A program made the position numbers and the translations under genes. The notes beneath the pieces were generated by a model. It was given only the letters and a program-made list of their open reading frames with translations. It was not told the origin of the DNA and did not search any database. DNA of 64,000 nucleotides. Source: Hymenobacter norwichensis DSM 15439 (GTDB lineage: Bacteria; Bacteroidota; Bacteroidia; Cytophagales; Hymenobacteraceae). Positions 43,973 through 54,210 of the stretch are shown here, piece by piece. Every line of letters begins with the position of its first letter. Position 1 is the stretch's first letter. The DNA is taken from the NCBI RefSeq assembly GCF_000420705.1, contig NZ_ATVL01000006.1, positions 558,001-622,000 of the forward strand, given 5' to 3'.

Positions 43973-46279
43973 CTACTTAGTAATAAGCTTATCAACTTCG
44001 GCCTGATTGATTTTCACGGGATATTTAGCCCGCAGCTGTGTTATCCACTCCTTTTCCAGATAATTCTGGTAATCGGAAGTGGCAAGACCACGAGCTTCAG
44101 CTAGAGTCTTTGGCCCTGCTGGCAACGTTTTGTCGATGATGACGGTGTAGTAGCGCCCATCTTTCTGCACGTCGTACGAGCCAGGCCCACGGCTCATCAA
44201 TTCATCCACCACTTTATTGTCGCCTTTAGCAAACGCCTTCTGTGTGATTTGCACTGAAAGTGGATTCTGGGCATTCAGCAACTCCTCCAAAGCCGTTGGG
44301 CTAATACTGGAAACGGTTTGGGTTAGAGTATTGTCGGTGCTAGGCTTGGCCTGAGTGGTTTGCTCGATGCGGTTTGCTGGTACACCCTTACCAGTTAGGT
44401 ACGCAGCTGTAGCGGCGGCGCGGCGGCGGGCAATGCCAGCGGGTTCGCCTTTTTTTGCCCGCCCAACCAGTGTAACGCGTAAGGCGCTATCGGCTTGCAG
44501 AATCCCAGCCAGTCGGTCGAGGGTAGGGCGTGCGCCTTTGTTAAGCTTATCGGTATTCGGGAGGAAGCCTACGGGCTGCGGTGCTAGGCGTGACACCGCA
44601 TAGCGGCCAGCTTTTAACTGCTGCTTGGCTTGAGCCAGCAGCGCTGGTGTAGCCGCGCTGATAACGGTACCCTGGGCGCGGTTGTCCCACTGATATTTGC
44701 TCTGATTTTCAGTGAAGTATTTCTGTAAGCCTACTGTATCCTCAATGGCTTTGCTCCATACTTTCTCGTCCATGAGTTGGAACAGCAGAATACCGTCGCG
44801 GTACTCTTTCACCAGCATCCGGTAATCCTCATACTTATTTTCGAGGTTGTTTTTCTCGAAATCAGTCAGGCTTTGGTCAACAAACTGCTCGTATAGCTGC
44901 TGCGAAACAAAGCGAGGTTCGGCGCCGGGCCGCGGGCGTTGGTTCTGCTGCTCATAAGCCAGAAAGTCAGCCACCGTATAGGGCTTGCTTTTAATGGTAA
45001 ACAGCGTTTGAGTGTCGCCTTCTGCCTTTTTGCCGCCTTTGCCTACCGGAGTAACCGGGGCGGTGTACTTGAAGCGGCCACTTACCAGCGCGGTGTCAGC
45101 CTTGGCAAACGCATAGTCTTTGCCGGCTTGGTTTTCAGTGAATTGGTTTTCAGTGCGTACGCGCTTGAGGAAGGCGGCTTTATTCAACTCAGAGCGTGAG
45201 TCTTTGGCTACCTTGCTTTTCAGCGTTGGCTCCATGGCCTCAAAAGTGGGCACTGGCTGTTTCTCAATTAGCTTGATAACGTGCCACCCGTACGGAGTTT
45301 GTACCGGCGCCGAAATCTGGCCGGGGGCCTGCAGCTTGAACGCTACTTCCTCGAACGACGGAATCATGCGGCCCGTACCGAAGGGCGGCAATTCGCCGCT
45401 GTTAGCTGCCGAGCCGGCGTCTTCCGAGAATTGCGCTACCAGCTTGTCCCAGTTCTCTTTGCGCTGGGTGAGGCGGGTGTACAACTCGTCAATTTTCTTT
45501 TTGGCCGTTACAGAGTCAGCTTTAGGCATGCCGGGTGTCGCCCGAATCATGAGGTGCGCCACCTTAATTTCGCCTTGCGCTGGCCGGATATCGTTCACCT
45601 TGATGACGTGGTAACCGAAGCGCGTCCGTACGGGCTGCGAAATCTGCCCTACTGGCGTTTTAAAGGCTGCTGATTCAAACGGATACACCATCTGCATGGC
45701 AGTGAAGTACCCCAAACGGCCACCGTTTTCACGGGCTGAGGGGTCCTCGCTGGTTTCACGGGCCAACTGCTCGAAATTCTCGCCGCTGCTTACGCGCTGG
45801 CGTAAGGCCGTGGCTTTTTGGTAGGCTGCCAGCGTATCGGCAGGGGAAGCATCGGGCGAAAGACGAATCAGAATGTGCGAGGCATTCACCTCTTTGCTCA
45901 TCCGCTCATAGGCTTCGCGAACCAGCTGCTCGGTGACGCTTTTCTCGGTAAGATAAGGTTGAGCTAGCTGCTGCTTGTAGCCGTCCAGTTCGCGCTTGAA
46001 CGCCTGCGTGGTATCAAGGCCGCGCTGCTCGGCTTCAATCACTTTTAGCTTGAAATTGGTGTACAAGTCCAAGTATTCCGTAACGCTAGGGCGTGTGCCG
46101 TACTCGGGAGCCGTGCTATTATTCTTCCGATAAACGTAGGCAAACTCCTGCGCGGGTACTGGCGTGGTCCCGAGCGTTTCGACAGCAGCTTGAGGAGCGG
46201 TAGTAGTTGGTTTGGTAGCCTGGCAAGCGGCCAGCAGCGCGGCGGCAGCAGTGCCGACGTACAGAATGCGTTTGTGCAT
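43973..46279 (-). CDS. Parvulin-type PPIase lipoprotein with OmpA-like segment
   Basis: This 768-residue lipoprotein has a lipobox (LLAAC, Cys19). Two parvulin domains are clear: one at about 135-225 (NASHILIRLSPDASPAD, ETSEDPSARENGGRLGYF, GYHVIKVND) and a second at about 240-345 (IKVAHLMIRA, FSEDAGSAANSGELPPFG, GWHVIKLIEK). Helical chaperone parts follow. At about 575-640 lies an OmpA-C-like stretch (TLDRLAGILQADSALRVTLVG, then RRRAAATAAYLTGKGVPANRI). The aspartate usually found after the central strand is replaced, so peptidoglycan binding is uncertain. The role is periplasmic folding of outer-membrane proteins. A terminator follows directly. Confidence 0.88.
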   Translation of the reverse strand: MHKRILYVGTAAAALLAACQATKPTTTAPQAAVETLGTTPVPAQEFAYVYRKNNSTAPEYGTRPSVTEYLDLYTNFKLKVIEAEQRGLDTTQAFKRELDGYKQQLAQPYLTEKSVTEQLVREAYERMSKEVNASHILIRLSPDASPADTLAAYQKATALRQRVSSGENFEQLARETSEDPSARENGGRLGYFTAMQMVYPFESAAFKTPVGQISQPVRTRFGYHVIKVNDIRPAQGEIKVAHLMIRATPGMPKADSVTAKKKIDELYTRLTQRKENWDKLVAQFSEDAGSAANSGELPPFGTGRMIPSFEEVAFKLQAPGQISAPVQTPYGWHVIKLIEKQPVPTFEAMEPTLKSKVAKDSRSELNKAAFLKRVRTENQFTENQAGKDYAFAKADTALVSGRFKYTAPVTPVGKGGKKAEGDTQTLFTIKSKPYTVADFLAYEQQNQRPRPGAEPRFVSQQLYEQFVDQSLTDFEKNNLENKYEDYRMLVKEYRDGILLFQLMDEKVWSKAIEDTVGLQKYFTENQSKYQWDNRAQGTVISAATPALLAQAKQQLKAGRYAVSRLAPQPVGFLPNTDKLNKGARPTLDRLAGILQADSALRVTLVGRAKKGEPAGIARRRAAATAAYLTGKGVPANRIEQTTQAKPSTDNTLTQTVSSISPTALEELLNAQNPLSVQITQKAFAKGDNKVVDELMSRGPGSYDVQKDGRYYTVIIDKTLPAGPKTLAEARGLATSDYQNYLEKEWITQLRAKYPVKINQAEVDKLITK

Positions 46280-46457
46280 ACGAGATATAAGAAACTACAA
46301 TGCGGGGCAATTGCCTCTCAAATCAACTGAGCCTAGCTAACTGCACTGTTGCAATTTTACGGAATTTATTTGGCCTGCCCTCTACAAATTACCCTTGTGG
46401 CTACGGTCAATTTGCAACTAGCACAGCTTGGTTTCAACTGCGCTAATATCACCTAAC

Positions 46458-46528
46458 GCCATAAGGGCCGGGCAGAAACAAGAGAAAATCAGCAACTGCT
46501 GTTCTTGTTTCTGCCCGGCCCTTATGGC
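46458..46528. terminator. Perfect 25-bp stem between the anti-sigma kinase and parvulin genes
   Basis: Arms at 46458-46482 and 46504-46528 are exact complements (GCCATAAGGGCCGGGCAGAA and on) with a 21-base loop. The stem lies 10 bases after the stop of the anti-sigma kinase gene. The stem is far longer than a usual terminator and lacks a clean T-run, so termination is likely but unproven. Confidence 0.75.
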
Positions 46529-46537
46529 ATTGAATGG

Positions 46538-46966
46538 CTATTGCTGAGGTTGCTGTACCAAGCTTTTGTACAGCCGGCAAACGTTCTGCGTGCCTTGGGT
46601 GGTAAATTCCACCCGGTCCATAATGCGGTTGACCAAGGCCATACCTACACCACCCTTTTTGCCTTGCCGAATAAACTCTGGCAAATCGGGCTCGTGGTAA
46701 GAGGATGGCTTGTATAAATTGGCCGCATTATCGAATATCTCGATGCCGAAAGCCTGCTCGTTTACATCAATCGCCAAATCGAGGTGTTGCGACTCGTCTT
46801 CACCGTTGGCGTGAATGATGATGTTGGCCACTATTTCATCCACAGCCAGCACAATCTGGTTGAGTTGGAGTGGGGACAGGTGATAGTTCAGCAGAGAATC
46901 CGCGACAAAGTCGCGGACAACCTTCAGGTTGCCTCGGCTACAACTAATCCGCAGTGCGTTTTTCAT
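46538..46966 (-). CDS. Anti-sigma regulatory factor, RsbW-like serine kinase
   Basis: The 142-residue protein is a small HATPase_c_2 kinase. The N-box is DEIVANIIIHAN, the middle has DNAANLYKP with the DxxxG-like element reduced, and GGVGMALVNRIMDRV is the G-box/ATP lid end. Such proteins bind a sigma factor or other partner and phosphorylate a STAS antagonist. The STAS gene lies 24 bases upstream and a PP2C phosphatase gene before that, all on the minus strand, so this is the switch kinase of a partner-switching module. The regulated sigma factor is not adjacent. Confidence 0.92.
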   Translation of the reverse strand: MKNALRISCSRGNLKVVRDFVADSLLNYHLSPLQLNQIVLAVDEIVANIIIHANGEDESQHLDLAIDVNEQAFGIEIFDNAANLYKPSSYHEPDLPEFIRQGKKGGVGMALVNRIMDRVEFTTQGTQNVCRLYKSLVQQPQQ

Positions 46967-46990
46967 CCCCGCTGGCTGTTCAATATAAAA

Positions 46991-47320
46991 TTAAATGGCA
47001 GTAGCCTCCGATTCTGAAGGCACGATGGTCATGAGGGTATCTAGACCGAGGATTTCGAACACGTTGTGTACTTTCTCCTGCATATTGAAGAACACTAGCT
47101 TTACTCCTGCGTCCTGAAACTGCTGCAAGTGCGAAATGAAAACACCTAATCCAGCCGAAGAAATGTAGTTCAGCTTCTGACAATTGATAAGTACTTTCTG
47201 GTATTGCAGGGTTTCTGGCTTGGTTAATTCGCCATCGAGCAATACTGATGAACTGGCATCTAGTTCACCATCAAGTAGTAACGAAAGTGTATCGGCGGAA
47301 GCGTGTTGCGTTATTTTCAT
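46991..47320 (-). CDS. STAS-domain anti-sigma antagonist, RsbV-like
   Basis: The 109-residue protein is a single STAS domain: LLLDGELDASSS, then KVLINCQKLNYISSAGLGVFISHL, where the serine pair in ISSAGLG holds the phospho-acceptor. The tail is VFEILGLDTLMTIV. Unphosphorylated STAS antagonists bind the kinase and free its partner; phosphorylation blocks this. It sits between the phosphatase gene (14-bp gap) and kinase gene (24-bp gap), so all three are probably translated from one transcript. Confidence 0.94.
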   Translation of the reverse strand: MKITQHASADTLSLLLDGELDASSSVLLDGELTKPETLQYQKVLINCQKLNYISSAGLGVFISHLQQFQDAGVKLVFFNMQEKVHNVFEILGLDTLMTIVPSESEATAI

Positions 47321-47334
47321 AAGGTCAGGGTACG

Positions 47335-49473
47335 TCAGTTAAGCCCGTCAGGTTGAGCGGATTTGAACTTAACTACCAGCAGCGTCTGGTCGTCGTGCAT
47401 AGGCTGGCCAGTACTAAACTCAGCTAGATCTGCCAGAATCTGCTCCTTGATTTCGTCAGCCTCCATCGAGAAGGTTTGTTCCAGCATATACAGCAGGCGC
47501 TGCTCCCCATATTCTTCCTGAAGGGCGTTGCGGGCTTCTACAATACCGTCGGTGTAAATCACCATCACATCTCCCGGGTTGTAGTCGTAAAACTGGTTTT
47601 TGATGTGCTTCTCGTAGGTCTCGTTGCGAATGATGCCTAGCCCTAAACCGGTTGTTTGGAAGTAGGAAACCTCTTCTTTGATGGAGTGATAATAAAGCGT
47701 GTGGCAATGGCCAGCGCGGGCAAATACAAAGCCGCCGTTTTCGTAGTCAATAATGTACAAGGAAGCCGTGATGAAAGCAGCCTTTTCCAGGCAGCGGGCC
47801 AAGGCAGTGTTGGCCTGGGTCATGAAGCGGCTAGGCACCGGAAACTTCTCTCGCTCTGAGCGGGCCAGGTAGTTTTCCTGCATCAGCGCGTGAAAAATGC
47901 CCTTCATTTGAGCCACGTGGAACGCTGCCGTTACACCCTTGCCTGATACGTCACCGATAAGGATAGCTAACTGCCGGCCCGGCAGGTGTAAGAAGTCGTA
48001 GAAGTCGCCGCCAACTTCCTTGGCCGAAGCCGCATAAGAGCTGATGTCAAACCAGCTATCGATAGGTAAGTTCTTGGGAATCAAACTGTCTTGTACTGCA
48101 GAAGCAATCTTTAGCTCCTCCTGCACCCGCTGGTTTTCCATCGAAATATGCACCAGTTGCAAGTTCTCGATACTAAGTACCGTTTGGCTGGCGAAAGTTT
48201 GCAGAATGCTCAGGTTTTCACGGTCGAAACCATAGCGCTGCTCTTTCAGCATATAAAGCGACCCAAAACGCCGCTTGGCCGAACGCAGTGGCATCATCAC
48301 CAGCGAGCCATACGGCAACTCTAGGCTGCGGAAGCCGCTACTGCCAGCTAAATCGTTGTTGAGGTACTCGATATGTTGTAGCTTATACTCTTGCAGCAAT
48401 TGTAAAATGCTGTTTATCTGCTCGGGTGAAACGCGGTATTCTTGGATGGTGGTGGTGCCTTCTTCGGTTTCCAGCGTAAGCCAGGCTGCATCGGCGTCCA
48501 TGGTTTGCACCGCCGAATCGAAAAGCATGGCGTATACTTCTTCTTCGGTTTGGCCTTTTTGAATGAGCTGGGTGAGGCGCTGCATGCTCAAAATCTCTTC
48601 GCGCTTCTGCTCAAATACACTAGCCGTGGGCAAATTGAAGATGGTTACCAACAACCCCATAGAGGAGTAGAAAGCACCAAAGAAGGCGTTGAGTAATAGA
48701 AAGGCATGTTGCGGTGCCGGGGCCACCAGCTTGGGGTCGAAGCGGATGCGCAGGAAGTACACCACAAACACCGTCATGGCCAGCAAAATAGCTACTTGCA
48801 GCAGCACAGCTTCCCATTTTTGACGGCGGTTGAGGTAGGCCACCCATTGTTGATTGCCACTCAGATACACCCCAAAAATACCTAGGCCGCCCACAATAAA
48901 GTAGTCGAATGGATGTGGTGGTACCCAGTTGAGCAAGCGGAAAAGGAGCGTAAAGCCTAGTAAAACTTCAAACCATACCCATTGCTGCCGCAGCTTTGGC
49001 GAAGCTCTGAACAGCACTAGGCTGCGCCAGGAATAATTAGTGTACGCCAGGAAAACAACAAACAGCGCCAGATTAATCGTGTAGATAACCGCATAGAATG
49101 TCTCATCGTTGGTGGGCAGTTCGGCCTGTACAAACCGCTCAGTCAAGTGCAGGCCGATGCAGACGGTAGCTAACAAACCAGGACCTAGTACGAGGCGGCG
49201 CAGCAGACCCGCAAAGTCGTTGCCATGCAGCGGATCTGGGCGGCCGCGCTGATAGATAAACGCAAATGCCGCAAATGCCGCCTGACTTACCAGCGTCACC
49301 CACTCCGGCCAGCTACCGCCCAGCCATTCAGCCGCCTGGCCGTTGGTACGGCTAAGCGAGCTAAGTAGCAGCAGCACCCAGCTGATAATCGTAAGAGGTA
49401 AGGTAATGGCTTTCAGCCGCTGGCGAAAGGGCATAAGGTAAGGAACAAAACTGCGCTGGATTATAGCCAGCAT
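47335..49473 (-). CDS. PP2C/SpoIIE phosphatase with membrane and GAF-like sensor, RsbU-like
   Basis: The 712-residue protein has an N-terminal membrane sensor of about six helices (residues 20-280). A coiled-coil link and a GAF-like domain follow (about 300-450, MDADAAWLTLETEEGTTTI and PLRSAKRRFGSLYMLKE). The SpoIIE/PP2C phosphatase domain (about 480-705) has metal-binding KEVGGDFYDFLHL, LIGDVSGKGVTAAF, GHCHTLYY and DVMVIYTDGIVEARN. It should remove phosphate from the STAS protein encoded directly downstream when a membrane or GAF signal arrives. This heads the module phosphatase, antagonist, kinase. The signal is unknown. Confidence 0.93.
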   Translation of the reverse strand: MLAIIQRSFVPYLMPFRQRLKAITLPLTIISWVLLLLSSLSRTNGQAAEWLGGSWPEWVTLVSQAAFAAFAFIYQRGRPDPLHGNDFAGLLRRLVLGPGLLATVCIGLHLTERFVQAELPTNDETFYAVIYTINLALFVVFLAYTNYSWRSLVLFRASPKLRQQWVWFEVLLGFTLLFRLLNWVPPHPFDYFIVGGLGIFGVYLSGNQQWVAYLNRRQKWEAVLLQVAILLAMTVFVVYFLRIRFDPKLVAPAPQHAFLLLNAFFGAFYSSMGLLVTIFNLPTASVFEQKREEILSMQRLTQLIQKGQTEEEVYAMLFDSAVQTMDADAAWLTLETEEGTTTIQEYRVSPEQINSILQLLQEYKLQHIEYLNNDLAGSSGFRSLELPYGSLVMMPLRSAKRRFGSLYMLKEQRYGFDRENLSILQTFASQTVLSIENLQLVHISMENQRVQEELKIASAVQDSLIPKNLPIDSWFDISSYAASAKEVGGDFYDFLHLPGRQLAILIGDVSGKGVTAAFHVAQMKGIFHALMQENYLARSEREKFPVPSRFMTQANTALARCLEKAAFITASLYIIDYENGGFVFARAGHCHTLYYHSIKEEVSYFQTTGLGLGIIRNETYEKHIKNQFYDYNPGDVMVIYTDGIVEARNALQEEYGEQRLLYMLEQTFSMEADEIKEQILADLAEFSTGQPMHDDQTLLVVKFKSAQPDGLN

Positions 49474-49653
49474 TTAAGCAAAACGGACCGCTAAGATATA
49501 GCGGCAGAACTAATAATGTAGCTGAGGCTTTGGGGTAGCTACTTGGGTGAGTTTTAACTGTAAGCTGTTAACTAGCTACCAGCCTGAGCACATGGGGTTT
49601 TGTGCTAGACCTTTAATGAATGTGAATTAGTCAACAGCAATGCTCACAAAAGG

Positions 49654-49681
49654 AAAGCCGGCCCTTTGCAGGACCGGCTTT
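49654..49681 (-). terminator. Terminator after guaB
   Basis: The arms AAAGCCGGCCCT and AGGACCGGCTTT (one G-U pair) surround TTGC, 22 bases after the guaB stop on the minus strand. Confidence 0.85.
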
Positions 49682-49702
49682 CAGTGACAGAATACAGTGT
49701 TG

Positions 49703-51208
<1,506 letters not shown>

Positions 51209-51219
51209 TTATTGCCGGG

Positions 51220-51227
51220 TAAAGTTA
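51220..51227 (-). promoter_or_regulatory. -7-like promoter box for guaB
   Basis: On the minus strand TAACTTTA fits TAnnTTTG with one mismatch, 36 bases before the guaB ATG. Confidence 0.4.
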
Positions 51228-51384
51228 CTATGAAAAGTTGGGATGCAGATTATCAATAGATTGTTTTACTAGAAAGTATACTGCCAACAGCCGTCAGCCT
51301 TACCGAAAACCTCTGTTGCCGTTTTCGAGTTGAAAGAACCGCTGTGCTAGGTAGCATAGCATCTTCCTCTCAGATTCAATATTC

Positions 51385-52236
51385 ATGGCAACTAACAACA
51401 AAAACTGGTTTATAACCGGTGCCAGCACCGGATTCGGCAAAGAACTGGCTGAATACTGCCTCAGCCAAGGCGATAAAGTGGCGGCTACTTTCCGTAAGCA
51501 GGAGCAAGCCGATGAATTCACCAAGAAAGCCGGTGCCAACGGCCGCGGCCTCATCTGTGAGGTGACCGACGAGCAGCAGGTAAAACAGGCTATTGCCGAT
51601 GCTATTGAGGCGCTGGGCCACGTAGATGTGGTAGTAAACAATGCCGGTTACGGCTCCTTGGGCAGCATCGAGGAAATTGACGCGGAAGAAGTGCATCGTC
51701 AGTTCAACGTGAATGTATTTGGGCCGCTGCACGTGTTGCGGGCTGTGCTGCCGCATCTGCGGGAGCGGAAAAGCGGCCACGTGCTCAACATCACCAGCAT
51801 TGGCGGCCTGAAAACTTTCCCCGGTGTGGGCGTGTACAATGCCAGCAAGTTTGCGCTGGAAGCCATTGGCGAGAGCCTAGCGCAGCAAGTGAAGCCTCTC
51901 GGCATCAAGGTGACCAACATCGAGCCCAGTGGCTTTCGTACCGAGTGGGCCGGCGGTTCGGCGTCGTATGTGGATACTAAAATCGAGGATTACCGCGCCA
52001 CCGTGGGCGAAAACCTAAAAGGCATTCAGAGCTATAGCGGCAAGCAGCCCGGCGACCCGCAGCGCGCCGCCAAAATCATGTTCGACGTGGTGCGGGAAGA
52101 GAATCCGCCGCTGCATTTGCCACTCGGTAAAGCGGCCGTGAAAGGTGCCCGCGACAAGTTTACGGCCTTAGTGCAAGAATTGGAAGGCGTAGCTGAATTA
52201 GGTGATTCGGCCGACTTTCCGGAAGAAGGCAAATAG
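51385..52236 (+). CDS. Short-chain dehydrogenase/reductase
   Basis: The 283-residue SDR shows ITGASTGFGKELAE (cofactor loop), the RK pair after strand 2 (ATFRKQEQ), which hints at NADP, VVNNAGYGSLG, and catalytic Ser in NITSIGG with YNASKFALEAIGESL giving Tyr and Lys. The pattern ITGASTGFG with NNAGYG occurs in a branch often annotated as oxidoreductase or ketoreductase of unknown substrate. It is not closely similar to the other SDR at 39770 beyond the fold. It is divergent from guaB and ends with a hairpin at 52272. Confidence 0.93.
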   Translation: MATNNKNWFITGASTGFGKELAEYCLSQGDKVAATFRKQEQADEFTKKAGANGRGLICEVTDEQQVKQAIADAIEALGHVDVVVNNAGYGSLGSIEEIDAEEVHRQFNVNVFGPLHVLRAVLPHLRERKSGHVLNITSIGGLKTFPGVGVYNASKFALEAIGESLAQQVKPLGIKVTNIEPSGFRTEWAGGSASYVDTKIEDYRATVGENLKGIQSYSGKQPGDPQRAAKIMFDVVREENPPLHLPLGKAAVKGARDKFTALVQELEGVAELGDSADFPEEGK

Positions 52237-52271
52237 CGCAGCAACCGCGCTTTTCGCTAGTGCAAGTGCTT

Positions 52272-52310
52272 AAATACGGGCTGTTTCCTCTTAGGGAATG
52301 GCCCGTATTT
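52272..52310 (+). terminator. Terminator after the second SDR gene
   Basis: The 10-bp arms AAATACGGGC (52272-52281) and GCCCGTATTT (52301-52310) pair exactly around a 19-base loop with an inner TTCC/GGAA pair, followed by GTTTGTGG. Confidence 0.7.
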
Positions 52311-52448
52311 GTTTGTGGTACCAACCAATGGTAAGAATGTGGAGCGGCATTCGGGCTTCCACCCAAAACATAACGGAGTTGCACCGCCTGCCGCCCGGCA
52401 ACCTCCGTATCTTGCTACGCAGTTACTCACTTATTCAGCTACTCTATT

Positions 52449-53288
52449 GTGTCGCTTTCCGCTAACGACCTCCACGTAACCTCCTGGGCCGACTTGCAGC
52501 AGGCGCTTTTTCGCGACACCTGGGACGGACGCATCGGGCGTTTCCGTTCACCGTTTGTGTACCGGGGGCTGCGCTCTTCCAACTGGTTGATGACTACCAG
52601 CTTGCAGCGCCTGGGCGGCGAGTATGGCCAATTGGAAAATCATTTGCTGCGCAATTTTCGCAAGTACGGCCGCGACTTTAGCCAGCCGGGTGCTTCGGTT
52701 TGGAACTGGCTGGCGCTGGCGCAGCACCACGGCCTGCCTACCCGCCTACTCGACTGGACTTACTCACCTTATGTAGCCCTGCATTTCGCCACCGACGACC
52801 TGGAAGCTTACGGCGAAGATGGCGTCATCTGGGCTATTAACTATGTGCTGGCGGCTGAGTCGTTGCCACCTAGTTTGCGAGAAGCCTTGCGCACCGAAGG
52901 ATCCAATGTATTCACGCCGGAACTATTGGAGCCGCTTTGCACCACCTTACGAGAACTGGAGCTACTGCGTGACGAGCAATTTCTGTTGTTTCTGGAGCCA
53001 CCTTCCCTTGATGCCCGCATTGTGCATCAGTACGCGTTGTTTTCGCTAATGAACACGGCCAACGCTACGTTGCATGAGTGGCTGGAACAGCACCCAGAAC
53101 TGTATTTTCGTATCATTATCCCGGCACATCTGAAGTGGGAAATCCGGGATAAGCTCGATCAGGCCAATATTACGGAGCGGGTACTGTTTCCGGGACTAGG
53201 GGGGCTCAGCCGCTGGCTGCACCGTCACTACACCCCCACGCCAGGCCAAACTGCCTCCGACTTAGAGGACGACCAAATTTCTGGTTAG
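52449..53288 (+). CDS. FRG-domain protein
   Basis: The 279-residue protein starts at GTG 52449. Residues about 30-120 match the FRG domain: FVYRGLRSSNWLMTTSLQR, then WNWLALAQHHGLPTRLLDWTYSPYVALHFA, where the F/Y-R-G and H-x-LPTRLLDW motifs are clear. The rest is helical, with a long acidic segment and a late LFPGLGGLSRWLHRHY. FRG domains are common in phage-defence and toxin-like proteins, but their biochemistry is not settled. Here the gene stands alone, flanked by housekeeping genes (SDR, Nfu scaffold), with no antitoxin-like small ORF adjacent. It could be a resident stress or defence factor. Confidence 0.88.
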   Translation: MSLSANDLHVTSWADLQQALFRDTWDGRIGRFRSPFVYRGLRSSNWLMTTSLQRLGGEYGQLENHLLRNFRKYGRDFSQPGASVWNWLALAQHHGLPTRLLDWTYSPYVALHFATDDLEAYGEDGVIWAINYVLAAESLPPSLREALRTEGSNVFTPELLEPLCTTLRELELLRDEQFLLFLEPPSLDARIVHQYALFSLMNTANATLHEWLEQHPELYFRIIIPAHLKWEIRDKLDQANITERVLFPGLGGLSRWLHRHYTPTPGQTASDLEDDQISG

Positions 53289-53358
53289 CGTGGCGGTCGA
53301 TGTGTTTTTGTGGAACAAGCCGCCGGGTGTTGAATGCCGGCAAACACTTCCTCTTGCT

Positions 53359-53366
53359 TATCTTTG
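53359..53366 (+). promoter_or_regulatory. -7 promoter box of the Nfu gene
   Basis: TATCTTTG is an exact match to TAnnTTTG, upstream of both possible Nfu starts (53395 and 53455). Confidence 0.6.
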
Positions 53367-53454
53367 CAACTAATCCCGCCCTGCGCGGTTTTATATGTCA
53401 GACCGGAACCGAAACCGGCTGACTTTCTCCCGCTTGTCTCCAAGTCTTTCAAAC

Positions 53455-54081
53455 ATGGCTGAACAACTCACTGCCCCCGCTGCGCCGGTATCAATCTACG
53501 CCGAAGCCAGCCCCAACCCCGAATCCATGAAGTTTGTGCTCAACTCCCAGCTGCTAGCTGATGGGGTAAGCGTAGACTATCCGAACGTAGAAGCCGCTGC
53601 CAATTCGCCGCTGGCTCAAGAGCTTTTCAACTTCGATTACGTAGGCCGCGTGTTCATTGCGCAGAACTTCGTAACCATTACCAAAACCTCTGATTTGCAG
53701 TGGGCGCACCTCATTCCGGAGCTGCGTACTTTCCTGAAGTCATATATTGAGGCTGCTGGTCCTATCTTCTTGGTCGATCCTGCCGCCGAGCAAAAAGCCG
53801 CTCAGCAGGCCGCTGCTACTGGCGATTCGTCGGAAGCCGACCAGCAAACCAGCCAGAAAATCATTGACCTGCTCGACAACTACGTGCGCCCCGCTGTAGA
53901 GCAAGATGGGGGCAATATCACCTTCAAAAGCTACCAGGACGGCATCGTGACTGTGAATCTGCAAGGTTCATGCTCGGGCTGCCCTTCGGCCACTGTTACG
54001 CTGAAGTCAGGCATCGAAAATCTGCTCAAGCGCATGGTGCCTGAAGTGACAGAAGTGGTAGCTGAAGGCGTAACCATCTAA
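53455..54081 (+). CDS. Nfu-type iron-sulfur cluster scaffold
   Basis: From ATG 53455 the protein has 208 residues; an upstream in-frame ATG at 53395 adds 20 poorly conserved residues. The N-terminal Nfu_N domain (about 10-100) has IYAEASPNPESMKFVLN and the C-terminal NifU-like domain (about 130-205) has NYVRPAVEQDGGNITFKSY and LQGSCSGCPSATVTLKSG, with cluster ligands Cys173 and Cys176. It assembles and hands on 4Fe-4S or 2Fe-2S clusters. It is transcribed alone, with a strong terminator at 54107-54139. No Suf genes are nearby. Confidence 0.94.
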   Translation: MAEQLTAPAAPVSIYAEASPNPESMKFVLNSQLLADGVSVDYPNVEAAANSPLAQELFNFDYVGRVFIAQNFVTITKTSDLQWAHLIPELRTFLKSYIEAAGPIFLVDPAAEQKAAQQAAATGDSSEADQQTSQKIIDLLDNYVRPAVEQDGGNITFKSYQDGIVTVNLQGSCSGCPSATVTLKSGIENLLKRMVPEVTEVVAEGVTI

Positions 54082-54106
54082 GCTTTCTGAAGCCCGATTT
54101 ATAATC

Positions 54107-54139
54107 GAAAAGCCCGCCGGTGTATCCGGCGGGCTTTTC
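54107..54139 (+). terminator. Terminator after the Nfu gene
   Basis: The 14-bp arms GAAAAGCCCGCCGG and CCGGCGGGCTTTTC surround a five-base loop; a T-rich run (TTATTT) follows. Confidence 0.92.
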
Positions 54140-54210
54140 TTATTTCTGTAATCCGGTTTGTTGAGCCCTGTCTGCAACCTGGGCGCGGCTTACAGAAAAT
54201 CCAGCTACTC

